From NCBI RefSeq assembly GCF_019393635.1, contig NC_057863.1, positions 646,636,660 through 646,700,659 on the forward strand: a stretch of DNA of 64,000 nucleotides, written 5' to 3'. The DNA comes from Dromiciops gliroides. Taxonomy: Eukaryota > Chordata > Mammalia > Microbiotheria > Microbiotheriidae. The notes beneath the pieces are model-generated. The model was not told the DNA's origin. It was given only the letters and a program-made list of their open reading frames with translations, and searched no databases. Positions 35,981-49,199 of the stretch are shown here, one piece after another. Made by a program: the position numbers and the translations under genes. Numbering within the stretch: position 1 is the first letter of the stretch; each line of letters begins with the position of its first letter.

Positions 35981-37345
35981 ATTAATTATACTCTCCCACA
36001 CTTCGAGAAACAGCTTAAAATTTATCCTGATGTTAAAAGGAGTATTCGCCAAACCTTTGTGAAATAAAATACTTTTAAAATGACAAATCTCTCTCTTTAA
36101 TTCAATCCTGAAAGCCAAAAAATAGTCTTTAGAATTGGAATTTACTAAGATTAAGTTGGTGGAAAGTGAACTTTAACCTAAATAAGTCCTCCTAGTTACC
36201 ATCCCCCCTCCTCGAAACATGTTTGCAATGGGGAGCAATTTCAGGGTTTGGTTGTTGTTGTTGGGTTTTTTGTTTTTTTTTTTAAGCAAGCTTGAAATTT
36301 CCACTCTCATTCAGCCACACAGAAAGACTCTTGAACAAGGTTGATAAGAATTTATGACTTGATGGTCCTAAGGATACTTGTAGGTTTACAAAGGAGATTT
36401 TACAAGGTATTTTTTTATACACTTAACTAAGTTTTCCCTTTTAAAAATATCTATATAAATACTTGATTAAAACAATAACTCCAAGTAGCTTAGTTAACAG
36501 TCTAAGTTCTTAGTCACAGTACCTCAGAACACATGGTCAGCAGACCAACAGCTTCCTAACCCATTCATTCCCTTTTCAACAGTAAATTATTTTAGAATTT
36601 GACATCTAGGTTACAAGAAAAGTTGCTTTTGTACCATACCTGATACAATTGTTTGTCAATTTATAATTTGTAGATTATAAGAAAATGTTGAAACATAATA
36701 CCTTAAAACAATATTGGGAATTTTTAAAACTTGAAACAAAACTAATTAATTACCAATTGTGTTCTTAGTTCAAATGCATGTGCTTTTGCTCTATACTTTA
36801 CACAGAAAATCATTCCTATTACATTTCCCCTATGGAAAGACCTTACAATCACGTGGTCCCCCAAACTGTGGGAAATGCGTTCTCTCATTATGCTTTATGA
36901 GACAGTAAATGGAACATTTTAATTTCTAAGGACTAATACTTTTAGCACTTTAAAAGAAAAAGATTATCATCCATAAATTCATATAGTACATTTGTTAAAG
37001 TGGTGACAGTTTCTCAGCTATGTAAAAACCGGTTTCCTCCTTTTCTTCAAGGAGCTAGAACATCCCCCCTTAACTTAACAACTTATCAGATAATGAGTTG
37101 GAGTTTAAAAGTGACTGCTTTTTTTCTCTTTCTGCTACAACAGCTTTTCTGCCTGGGCTTTTGTGGCCTGCAGGTAAAGAAACTTAAGCAATTTGGCTTA
37201 ACTCTGTCAGGGCATCATTTGTAAGAACAAAGCCCAAAATCTGAAATAGTTTTAGAAAGAAATGTATTGGGTCATTTGGTAGAGGAGAGGATGCCAGAAA
37301 GGACATGTGGATGCCTTACATCTAGGCTCCAGAAGGTGTACATTA
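35981..37345. other. Unassigned A/T-rich sequence
   Basis: No recognisable gene or repeat in 1.36 kb; several short ORFs without domains. Confidence 0.4.
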
Positions 37346-37409
37346 TACATGATTTATTTATTCATTCGTTTATCTATTTATTTATCTCTATCTGTTTGTT
37401 TATTTGTTT

Positions 37410-37546
37410 TTGCAGGGCAATGAGAGTTAAGTGACTTGCCCAGGGTCACACAGCTAATAAGTGTCAAGTGTCTGAGGCCGGATTTGAATTCAGGTCCTCC
37501 TGAATCCAGGGCCAGTACTTTATCCTCTGTGCCACCTAGCTGCCCC
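37410..37546 (-). mobile_element. CORE-SINE, antisense
   Basis: (TTTA)n/(TTTG)n tail, flanks attatacatgattta/attatatataattta. Confidence 0.92.
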
Positions 37547-37879
37547 CATTATATATAATTTAGACAAGGGTACCCACACACAAAGCACATGTGCAGAGTT
37601 AAGCAATTTTGCTGAAAGAGCAACTTGAAAGCAAGGTAGATTGAGATGGAAATGAAGAAATGTAAACCTTCCATATAAAGGTTGGGCAAAGTCAAAACAC
37701 AAGCTTGGGTGGACCCAAAACAAGACCTGGCTGTGGAGACCCTACACAAAAAATGTTTTCAATGGATCCAGGACCTGAGAGACTCCAAAATTCCTTGTAG
37801 TCATCTCTGAGATTTCTGGACAGCTACTGAGCTCAAGGAGACATTCTGGTCTATTTTCTAAGAAGAATTCCCATATTTT

Positions 37880-38053
37880 CCCATATTTCTTACAATCAGA
37901 AAGCTTTCATCTCTCCAGTATGAATTATGTAATGTCCTCAAAGACTGAGCTCAGAAAGAAGGCTTTCATTATATTGATAAGGTCTCTATCCATTCTGAAT
38001 CTCCTGATCTACAAATTAGCTTCAACTGTTCAGTGGATGTTTGTCCACATGCT
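37880..38053 (-). other. 3' UTR of the minus-strand zinc-finger gene
   Basis: Directly downstream of the stop codon. It is still recognisably finger-derived ('tttcatctctccagtatgaa', 'aggctttcattata'), so the array formerly extended further. It is homologous to 58430-58600 in the dead paralogue. Confidence 0.6.
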
Positions 38054-40049
<1,996 letters not shown>

Positions 40050-40050
<1 letters not shown>

Positions 40051-41160
40051 AGGATTTTTCATTCTCTTGGTTTTCCTACCTGTCTGACCACACTTCTGTC
40101 TCCTTTGCTGGATCCTCCTCCAAGATTACATCCTCTAACCTTAGATGTCCCTCAGGGCTCTGTCCTCCATTTATACCACTTCACTTAGTGATCTTATTAT
40201 AAGATTCCATGGATTTAATTACCATCTCCACATTGACGATTCTCCAATCTACCTTCCCGGCCCCAAACTTTCTGCTCACCTCCCATCTCAAATCTCCAAC
40301 TGCCTTTCAGACATCTTGAACGGGATGTTCAGTAGACACTTTCAACCCAGTATTTCCAAAAAAGAACTCATCATCTTTTCATCTAAACCCTTCCCTCTTT
40401 TTACCTTCCAATTGTTGTAAAAGGCAACACCATCTTCCCAGTCTCTCAGGCTCACAACCTAAGATTTATCCTGGACTTTCCACTCCTTCTCAACCCCTGC
40501 CCTGCCCATATCCAAGCTGTTGCCAAGGCCCATCAATTGCAACTGAGCAACATCTCTCAAATACACCTTCTTTTCTCCTCTGACATGACTCCCACCCTGA
40601 TGCATGCCCTCATCACCTCATACCTGGTCTATTGCAAAAGCCTGCTGGGAGGTCTGTCTGCCTCAAGTCTCTTCCCATTCCAGTCTGTCTTCCATTTACC
40701 CACTAAAGTGATTTTCTTAAAACGCTGGTTAAATCATGTCATCACCCCCTGCTCCATTCAATAAACGTTAGTAGCTCCCTATCTCCTCTAAGATCAAATA
40801 CAAAATGTTTTGATATTGAAAACCCTTCCTAACCTGCTCCCTCCCAATTTTCCAATCTTCTGCCACCATGTGCTCTATGAGCCAGTGACACTGGCCTCCT
40901 GACTGTTCCACAAACACGACAGTCCTCCCAGCTCCATACATATTCTCTGGCTGTCCTCTATAACTGGAATGCTCTGGATCCTCTGCACCACTGATCTCCC
41001 TGTCTTCCTCAAGGCACCAGCTAAAATCCTGCCATCCACAAGAAGTCTTCCCCAAGCCCTCTTTAACTCAATGCATACAGTGGGGGTATACAAATGTTTA
41101 CTTACTGATTGATATTCACTGTTCCAGACACACAGTAAGCACTTAATAGATGTTTATGAA
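40050..41160 (+). mobile_element. L2 LINE, sense, C-terminal ORF2 and 3' end
   Basis: Text-book L2: 'ccctcagggctctgtcctcc' (PQGSVL), 'attaccatctccacattgacgattc' region (YADD equivalent diverged), 'atcacctcatacctggtcta', 'ctggaatgctctggatcctc', 'agtaagcacttaatagatg' tail. It lies in the intron of the minus-strand gene. Old, no intact ORF. Confidence 0.85.
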
Positions 41161-41217
41161 GCTATCAAGAGTATAACAGAATAATGACTCCATGTATTTA
41201 ATCATTTTTTCCCTCTT

Positions 41218-41368
41218 TATTTTTATTTTTTTGGTGGGGCAATGAGGGTTAAGTGTCTTGCCCAGGGTCACACAGCTAGCAAGTGTTAAGTGTCTGAGGC
41301 TGGATTTGAACTCAGGTACTCCTGACTCCAGGGCCAGTGCTCTATCCACTGTGCCACCTAGCTGCCCC
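41218..41368 (-). mobile_element. CORE-SINE, antisense
   Basis: Complete. Confidence 0.92.
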
Positions 41369-41423
41369 AGCACCTTCCCTTTCAAAGCAGGAGTTTCCCT
41401 AATTCCTCAGTCTTGAGGCTTAC

Positions 41424-41536
41424 CTTTAGAGGAGGTCTCTGAACAGAAGATGGGACCCTAGTACCAGCAAAAATCACCTGATGCTGATCAATATGAGTGC
41501 CCTCAGGATAGTAACAAGAATGGAGAAGAGTAGCCT
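41424..41536 (-). other. Candidate optional exon of the zinc-finger gene
   Basis: 113 bp with good splice sites on the minus strand (CCCATTTTCAG acceptor, AAG/GTAAGC donor). Its phase-1 frame is open (EATLLHSCYYPEG...PPLK). Because 113 is not a multiple of three, including it would shift the finger exon out of frame. It is either skipped, belongs to an alternative transcript, or is a false exon. Confidence 0.35.
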
Positions 41537-41844
41537 CTGAAAATGGGAACCTATTAGACCTCTCAGAGCCCATTTTCCAGTGAGAACAGGTAGTTTATAT
41601 CCCTCTCTGAGATAGCTCTGGAAGTTCAGCTTTTATTCAGTCTGTGCTCAGAGTCTCTGGTTTCAAAATCAATCCAGTTATTTGCACAAGAAAGTTTGAA
41701 TATCTACTATGAGCGGAGCCCACAGGTAGAGTTCTGATCTAAGTCAGGCTCCTGCCCTCAGCAAATTCCCAGCCTCATTTCAAATTAGAATGCGATGCAG
41801 AGGACTCAACAAGAAAAACAAAATTTTCCTAGAAGGTTACTCAC

Positions 41845-41875
41845 CAGAAGTGTCTGGGCTCTGAGGATTCTCCAT
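41845..41875 (-). CDS. First coding exon of the minus-strand zinc-finger gene
   Basis: Reads MENPQSPDTS plus one base (G), then a canonical GTGAGT donor (41844-41839). It ends in phase 1; joining G to AT of the finger exon at 39531 gives Asp and a continuous frame, [19 protein letters not shown]. The ATG context (acccaATGG) is favourable. A decayed relative of this exon with surrounding sequence lies at 53080-53240 on the same strand. Minus-strand sequence 41876-42100 is likely 5' UTR and promoter-proximal. Not proven by transcript data. Confidence 0.6.
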
Positions 41876-42100
41876 TGGGTTTCTGAGAAAGGCTAAACCT
41901 CAGATCCCCTCTGGGATTTCAGCCTTTTGTACCTTGGAAGGTCTTGGTTCCAATGTCTGAATGCTTCTGAAAGCAAACTCTGCTGGTTCTCAATCCAAGC
42001 TCCTCCCCAGGCATTCAGGTCCAAAGGGAAACCCCTTGCCCAGGTGTGATTCACTGATTTTCAGAAAGCGAGCCCTGGAATGGAGGAGACACACTCTCAG

Positions 42101-42809
42101 ATTTTTGCTAGCATGGGGGTGTGCTTAGTCTCCACTGTTTCCGAAATGTCTCCTGCATTAGAATATACTATACTGGAGGGCAGGAACTTTTTTTTTATTG
42201 CTATTGTTTCAGAGGATTGAAGGTGCATGGGAAGAGGGGAGACTTGCTTTGCAATTCTAGCTTAGCTGAGCCGCTGTAAGCATTTTCTAAATATGTATAG
42301 ACTCATGATTGCCAACCCACCACAAGGCCACCTAATCTCTACTGGGATCTCACTCAGAACAAAGGTCTTTCCCCCAAACTTTTTACCCCCTCCTAGTCCT
42401 CTCTCCAGATTCAGATGAACAAGGGGTGGGGGAATATCCCCCCTCTCTTCCCAGGGACCAATCACTTGCATCCCATGGCTCAGAGACTTAGTGCTGGCAG
42501 AAACCATGATCATTTATACCAATCCACACATTTTGTCAGGAAAGAAAGTGAGGCCAAGCAAAGATGTCATATGTCCAAAGTTGTGGGTTTTTAAAAAATC
42601 CTTAATAGAGAGCTGGGATTTCGAACCCAGATCTTCATACTTCAAATGAAGAACTCACAAGAAAGGACTTGAGGTTCTGCACTGGTTGAATCACACAATT
42701 GACCTTAGACACACATTAATCCAACCTCAAACCTGCTTAGGCACCAAATCACCCTTTGCTTTTTGATCCATTTCAACAGCCTAAGGTATGATGTTAAATG
42801 TTTAACAAC

Positions 42810-42812
<3 letters not shown>
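42101..42812. other. Upstream region of the minus-strand gene
   Basis: No CpG-rich promoter or clear ORF. A weak MIR-like remnant at about 42540-42650. Confidence 0.4.

Positions 42813-42858
<46 letters not shown>
42813..42858 (+). repeat. (CT)n microsatellite at a SINE tail
   Basis: About 23 CT units directly at the tail end of the antisense SINE 42859-42990. Confidence 0.97.
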
Positions 42859-42861
<3 letters not shown>

Positions 42862-42990
42862 GGGCAATGAGGGTTAAGTGACTTGCTTAAGGTCACACAG
42901 CTAGTAAGTGTCAAGTGTCTGACATTGGATTTGAACTGTCCTCCTGAATCCAGGGCCAGTACTTTATCCACTGTGCCACCCAGCTACCCC
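42859..42990 (-). mobile_element. CORE-SINE, antisense
   Basis: Flanked by acaacctactctc on both sides, so the (CT)n tract lies within the inserted unit. Confidence 0.92.
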
Positions 42991-43097
42991 CAACAACCTA
43001 CTCTCAAATATATATATAGGCAACCACTCAAGTTTAACTTGCATGATTAATATTTTATCCATAATTCTCTCAAGTATAGACAATCTAGAAAATAAAT

Positions 43098-43255
43098 TAG
43101 GGGGCAGCTAGGTGGCACAGTGGATAAAGCACCGGCCCTGGATTCAGGAGGACCTGAGTTGAAATCTGGCCTCGGACACTTAACACTTACTAGCTGTGTG
43201 ACCCTGGGCAAGTCACTTAACCCTCATTGTCTTGCCCCCCCCCCCCCAAAAAAAA
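43098..43255 (+). mobile_element. CORE-SINE
   Basis: Complete, with a C-run before the A-tail. Confidence 0.92.
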
Positions 43256-44094
43256 GAAAAGAAATCAAGCCCTAATTTGTAGCCTTTGCAGAGTTCTGAA
43301 ATATAAATGTTCACCTGCAAAATTTAATAATCACCTCTGTTAGAGCTGCCTCCAGCTGACTTCAGTATGCTCCTACCCATGGCCTTGAGGAAATCAGGGA
43401 TTTGGGAAGCTACAGTTTCTCCAGGATCAAGATCAGTCTAGTTCTATCTCCAAGCATAGTAATATAAGAAAAAAAGTCTGTAGCCAAAGCCAGAAGTCTG
43501 TCCAGCTTAACTGTGTGTCCTTGGTCAAATAACTTTTTCTCTGTGGGCTTTAGCTTACTGCCAAATAAAGAGGTAGGATTGGCCTGAGTGATTTCTGAGG
43601 TTCCTTCTATTTCTGAGCCATGAAAACCCATAGAACCATCAATTCCTGCCTCTTTTCCTTCTTCATTAAGCAAGTAAGAGGCCTGAGGCTCCGAGGGAGG
43701 CAAGGATTGCCCATGATAGCATCCTTTGTCAGGGGAAGAGACAGAACTAGATTCCCTGTTCCCCGACTTCTGGTTTCCAGCACAGGGCTCTTTCTCCTAC
43801 ACTTTTCCATCTCTCCAAGGGTCCTGTGTTTACCAGTCCTAATACCCAATAGATCTCTGAGATTACCTATCCCTTCTGGCTTCTGACTCCAAACCTAACC
43901 TAAACCCCAACCCACAGGACTGTAGGAAAATAATTATTAATAAGTGTCTTGAGGGGACCCAGATCAGTTTTAGCCTTTTCTCTCCCCCCAACCCCACTTC
44001 AGAGAGGTCAATTCTTAGAAGGAAGTTTTAATTCTGTTCAGGAGAAACAATAGCAATGGAGAATAAACTCTTTGGCTAGCTCAGTGAACTGATG
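43256..44094. other. Unassigned sequence
   Basis: A weak SINE-like tail (about 43500-43620, 'ccttggtcaaataact...gaggttccttctat'). No gene. Confidence 0.4.
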
Positions 44095-44480
44095 GGAATA
44101 AGCCACACCTATCTGGACTTCCACTTTGACCCCCAGGGGGTCTCTCCCATTAGGCCATGTAGTCATGGTAGAGCTCATTTTAATATGGACCACTCTCAAG
44201 TCATGCCAAGCAATGGATTTGAATGACGCTAACCAAGTAGCTTTGATTAGTGTGTAATGACACCCCTTTATCAAAAGAGGATAAAAGGTAAGAATACATG
44301 AGGGTCCTGGCTGTCGCCATCTTGGAATGCACTCTTGATCTGGGAGGCTGTCACTTGTGAGTGCTCTCCTTTTAGGAAAGGATGAACTGGGAGGGCATGT
44401 GTTCTCTCTCTGAGAGAGAACATGGTGGAACTTTTCTGCTTGTGTTAAATGCCACACTGTCAACATTTTGATTATAAATA
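44095..44480 (+). repeat. Possible LTR remnant related to family B
   Basis: Shares 'caatggatttgaatgacgct' with 54488-54507 ('caatggatttgggtgacgct') and the following 'agctttgattagtgtgtaa' block in the same order. Ends not defined. Confidence 0.5.
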
Positions 44481-44970
44481 CATACTGCCAAAATGGGGGC
44501 AGTGACCATTATTCTGTAAATAGCAATTAATATATAAGTAGCAAATAATAATTTTAGAAAATCCAGCCTAGTTAGCCCCCCCCCCCCAAGTAATTTAGCA
44601 GACACAGGACAAAACCCACCAAGAGCTACTAGAGCTCTCAGCTCTAGCCCTAATCCTGTTCTAGTTCTAGACCCAACCTTATCTAAAGCATCAAGTTCAT
44701 TTCAGATTTCTCTCTTCCACATCAGCTATTTTATGGAGCTTCAGTCCATTTGTCTATTCCTAGGGATCATCCCAGGGAAGAATGGAGAAGGGAGTGGGAG
44801 GCAGGGATTTTGGAGTCAGATTGTCTGGAGAGGGAATGAGGTCCAGGTGAGGGATGGGGGAGTAACTTCTAGAGGAAACCTTTCTTCATTCCAGGGTCTC
44901 CCCTGTATTGATTGCTTCCAACTTAGCCTGTCTAGAGACTATTTATACAGGTTCTTTTTTGCATTTTGTT
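44481..44970. other. Unassigned sequence
   Basis: C-run at 44576-44587; no gene recognised. Confidence 0.4.
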
Positions 44971-44974
44971 TCCC

Positions 44975-45065
44975 TCATTAGACATTGAGCTCCTTGAGAG
45001 CAAAGATTGTAGGCCCAGTGCTTAGCAAAGTAACTGGCACATAGTAGGCCTTTCATAATAGTAGA
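44975..45065 (+). mobile_element. L2 3' end
   Basis: 'attgagctccttgagagcaa' and 'ggcacatagtaggcctttca'. Confidence 0.7.
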
Positions 45066-45431
45066 CACATGCTAAGCATTTCCCAGAGTTCTATGGTCTA
45101 AAGGACTTAGTGCCTATTCAGTCCTGGATTCTCTTCTGTGTGACCAGAGTGTGAGGGGGGAGTTTGGCAGAGAGAGAAGATAGAGAAGGCTCTTGGGCAG
45201 GGCTTGGGTTGCACTACTCTCCAACTCCATTCTTCGATTTTGAAAATCCAAAATGGATCTGCTACAGGCAGGCACAGACAGCTGAATTTCATAGGTTTCT
45301 GGTGGACAAGAGCTTAGAGACTTAGGGGTATAAATTGCCCTCAGGAAAAGTCACTCTCAGCTCCTTTCTTGTAGAGGTTGGCAAAGGCCAATGTCTATCA
45401 TGCATAATGCAGTGGGTACTGGACTCCCTTA

Positions 45432-45690
45432 TTCTTATTTGTTGTTGTTGTTCAGTTATTTTTCAGGCACATCTCTTTGTGATCCTATTTGGGGTTTTCT
45501 TGGCAGAGATGCTGGAGTGGTTTGCCATTTCCTTCTCCAGCTCATTTTACAAATGAGGAAACTGAGGCAAAAGGGTGAAGTGACTTTCCCAGGATCACAC
45601 AGTTAGTGTCTGAGGCTGGATTTGAACTCATGAAGATGAGTCTTCCTGACCCCAGGCCCAGCCCTCTATCCCCTGTGCCACCTATTTCTC
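45432..45690 (-). mobile_element. Long CORE-SINE variant (MAR1-like), antisense
   Basis: Carries the tRNA-like part plus the extra 3' part ('ggagtggtttgccatttcct' and 'gatcctatttggggttttct') absent from the short SINEs. A sense relative is at 53285-53535. Confidence 0.85.
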
Positions 45691-45699
45691 TTATTCTTA

Positions 45700-47190
45700 T
45701 CTAATAATAAGTAATAAAAATTATTCCTGTCCCTTATGTCCATAACATGTTGTAACTTTATGCTTCTACAGCTATTATTTTATTGAAATTTTACAAATAG
45801 TTCTGTGACAATGATAGTGGAGCTGTTAACCCCCTATTACAAATAGGGAAACTAAAACCCAGAAATGCCCCTGGTTAAGAGAAGATTGGGACTGGAATAC
45901 AGAGCTCTTGGATACTACACACACACACACACACACACCCCACAGAACCTCATTGATCTACTTCCTGAGCTCTGGGTAAGGGTTTGGTAAATGGGAGCCA
46001 TAGTGAGTCACAGTAATGAGTGTGGGAAACTGAGCTGTGAAGGCTGAGAGCCAGGGTCTTTTCCTCAATATTATAAAGGCAGATGGATAAGAACGAAGGA
46101 GGAGCATGGACTCAGGACATGCCAGATCCCAGTGTGGCTCTGCTCTGGGTGAGGGGGGAGAACAGAACTACAACTCTAAAACTTGTGCTTTGCAATTTTA
46201 GATTTTACTTTCTTATTCTGACTTTGCTGCCAGAGATAGGAGAGAGCAGGCCCCTGGTTGCCATGGGGAAAAGGCCAAGGAGGCAGCACTCTTGCTTGCC
46301 CTTACCCAGCTGAATCCCATCTACCCTCCCTCCCCCTATGTCTTCAACCTCGGCCTAGAGATGGGCTATCCAGTGAACTAGTGTAAAGAGTGCTGTCCAT
46401 GGTAGTACTAAAGGGAATGAGAGACCCCTGCTGCCTCAGAGCTACTTGAAAGCACTTAGAAAACTCATGAAATCTGAGGACATAATGGCTGATAATAACA
46501 AGTAACATTCATTTAGTGCTTTGATGTTTACAAAATGCAAACCTTAATCGTCTCCTCTCCCAAACCCCTCATTTTATTGATAAGGAAACAAGCCAGGGGA
46601 AGTGACTTACCCAAGGTCACAAAGTGAGTAACTAATGCAGCTTTGACCAAGGTACCTCAGTAGCCAAGGATAAAACTGACAAATAGAGCCATTCTTTTAA
46701 AGCATTTGCACAGTTACTCTTAAACACAGACATACCTCACTTCTGATTAGTTCCTCACCAGATGTTCTAACATCCCCTGACTAACATCCTTTGAAAGGCC
46801 CAGGATAAGCAAACATCCTATGACTCACATGCCCTAGAAAGTTCTGCAGTTGGCAATTTCCAGGGCAGGAAGCAGGAGGCTTGCAGTTTCCATGCTTGTA
46901 CTTAGGAGTGGGTATAGAACCTTTGTGATGGGAAAGCACAGAGAAAAGAGGAACCTGGAATGAGGCACCTGGAGTTTTACTTTGTTGCCAATGTTGTCAA
47001 GCAGCAAGCAGGATGTGGGTGGCAAGCTACAAGGGTGTATAAGGCAACTAAAACTACAGGCTTAAGGAGCTCAAAGTCACACAATGAGGGTCCCCAACCA
47101 ATATATAGTAGATTGTTTAAGCCTAATGAAATAGAGTAGAAGTTACAGTAATAGCAATATTGGGTTTTTTTTGTTTTTGTTTTAGTTTTG
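45700..47190. other. Unassigned sequence with MIR remnants
   Basis: MIR-like pieces at about 45790-45910 and 46495-46650 ('ataaggaaacaagccagggg', 'cttacccaaggtcacaaag'), an (AC)n tract at about 45918-45939. No exon recognised. Confidence 0.5.
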
Positions 47191-47194
47191 GGGG

Positions 47195-47405
47195 TTTTTT
47201 TTGCAGGGCAATGGGGTTTAAGTGACTTGCCCAGGGTCACACAGCTAGTAAGTGTCTGAGACTGAGTTTGAACTCAGGTCCTCCTGAATCCAAGGCTATG
47301 GATTCAGGAGTACCTGAGTTCAAATCCGGCCTCAGACACTTGACACTTAACTAGCTGTGTGACCCTGTGCAAGTCACTTAACCCTCATTGCCCTGCCAAA
47401 AAACC
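47195..47405. repeat. Fold-back SINE pair (inverted repeat)
   Basis: An antisense SINE part (about 47195-47292) is directly followed by a sense SINE part (about 47297-47405). The centre reads 'cctgaatccaaggctatggattcagg'-like palindrome. Each arm is about 95-105 bp and lacks the SINE head, so both arms end at the same body position. Confidence 0.88.
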
Positions 47406-47410
47406 AAAAA

Positions 47411-47935
47411 AAAAAAAAACCCCAAGAAACAATGAGCAGCCAGATTTCAGAGAAACCTGGAAGGACTTGCATGAACTGATGATGAGTAAGATGAGCAGAA
47501 CAAGGAGAATACTGCACACAGTATCATCAACATTATGTGTTGATCAACTGTGATAGACTTGATTCTTCTCAGCAATACAATGGTACAAGACAGTTCCAAA
47601 GGACTCATGATGGAAAATGCTCTCCAAATCCAGAAAAAAAGAACTGTGAAATATGGATGCAGATTGAACCATACTACTTCTTTTGTTTTTGGTGCTGTTT
47701 TTCTTTTTTGAGGTTTTTCCTTTTTGCTCTGATTCTTCTATCATAACATGACTAATGCAGAAATATGTTTAATGTGATTGTACATATATAACCTATATCA
47801 GATTGCTTGCTGTTTTGGGGAGGGGGGAGGGAGGGGAGGGAGAAAGAAAAATTTGAAACTAGAAATCTTATAAAAACGAATGTTGAAAACTATCTCTACA
47901 CGTAACTGGAAAATAATAAAATACTTTTATAATTT
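47411..47935 (+). mobile_element. L1, 5'-truncated
   Basis: ORF2 end (DFRETWKDLHELMMSKMSRT, then RRILHTV) plus a complete 3' UTR and AATAAA tail. Confidence 0.88.
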
Positions 47936-47989
47936 AAAAAAAGAAAGTCTTTGAGCAACTAAGTCAACTATTATAAATACACAAATAAA

Positions 47990-48275
47990 AATAAAGGACA
48001 CATGAAGAAAGATGCCATCTACATCCAGAGAAAGAAGTGATATATAAAGTATGTATAGAATAATTTTACACACACACACACACACACATTTACATATACC
48101 TATTTGTGACTATCTGGGGTTGGGGAGGAAAAAAGGGAAAAAAGGACATTTACATCATGACTAGTTTATATTTTAAGTGAATAGCAAGTTGTATATGGTA
48201 GATTTTCAGTTTCATGTGCAATCATATTTTTTATAGCACTGTGTTATGGAAATGCTTGTTTTTGTTATTAAAACA
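47990..48275 (+). mobile_element. LINE 3' end, second L1-like subfamily
   Basis: Same blocks as 4760-5146; (AC)n at about 48069-48089. Confidence 0.65.
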
Positions 48276-48279
48276 GTCA

Positions 48280-48805
48280 ATTATATCCCTAGTTTCACAA
48301 TATTGAACCAGTCCTATATTCCTAGTATAAATTCACTCTCAGCAAAGTGTGTGATCTTTGGGATATGTAGTAGTCTCCTTGCTAGCATCTTATTTAAAAT
48401 TTTTACATCAATATGTATTAGTTAAATTATTCTCTAGTTTTCTTCTCTATTTTGACTCTCTCTAGTTTGGCTATTATGACCAATTTTCATCATGGAAGGA
48501 ACTTGATGAGGCTCCTTCTTTACACATTTTTTTTTGTGAGGCAATTGGGGTTAAGTGACTTGCCCAGGGTCACACAGCTAGTAAGTGTTAAGTGTCTGAG
48601 GCCGGATTTGAAATCAGGTCCTCCTGAATCCAGGGCCAGTGCTCTATCCACTGTGCCACCTAGCTGCCCCTTCTTTACACAGTTTTTAAAACAGTTTAGA
48701 TATTTGATAGTATTCCCCTGTGAATCCATCTGCTCCTGGGCCCCACTTTCAATTCCCTTACTTCATCACCAATTTCATTTCTCAAATTTCTGAGTAGTGG
48801 AGATG
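48280..48805 (-). mobile_element. L1 ORF2 reverse-transcriptase fragment, antisense
   Basis: Plus-strand text such as 'tattgaaccagtcctatatt', 'tttacatcaatatgtatta' and 'gtgaatccatctgctcctgg' is the complement of the L1 reverse-transcriptase core. A SINE is nested at 48527-48669. Confidence 0.8.
48527..48669 (-). mobile_element. CORE-SINE, antisense, nested in L1
   Basis: Flanks ccttctttacaca. Confidence 0.93.
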
Positions 48806-48920
48806 TTTGTGCCATATGTCATATGTATTTCAGATATCTTTCAGAAGAAAAGCCACAGAGGCAGTTTTAAAAGAGAACATTCCTGAAAAAGAGTCATCCC
48901 ATGGAATGAAAATGGAACTT

Positions 48921-49073
48921 TTTTTGTTTGTTTGTTTAGTGAGGCAATTGGGGTTAAGTGACTTGCCCAGGGTCACACAGCTAATAAGTGTCAAGTGTCT
49001 GAGGTCGGATTTGAACTCAGGTACTCCTGACTCCAGGGTCGGTGCTCTATCTACTGTGCCACCTAGCTGCCCC
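48921..49073 (-). mobile_element. CORE-SINE, antisense
   Basis: Flanks tgaaaatggaa. Confidence 0.93.
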
Positions 49074-49199
49074 TGAAAATGGAATTACTTAACCATGCTG
49101 ATCATTCCTTCGCTATTTCTGGGGAATATTAAGAAAGTGATTCCTAGAAAAAGAGTAGGAAGCTAAAGCAGTACTGGGATATGAGAAAAATAACCAAAT

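Noticed and set aside
48520-48793. Open frames reading 'RQLGLSDLPRVTQLVSVKCL' or 'QLGGAVDRALALDSG', here and at many other places
   Set aside because: Both are translations of the SINE, one per strand, not genes.
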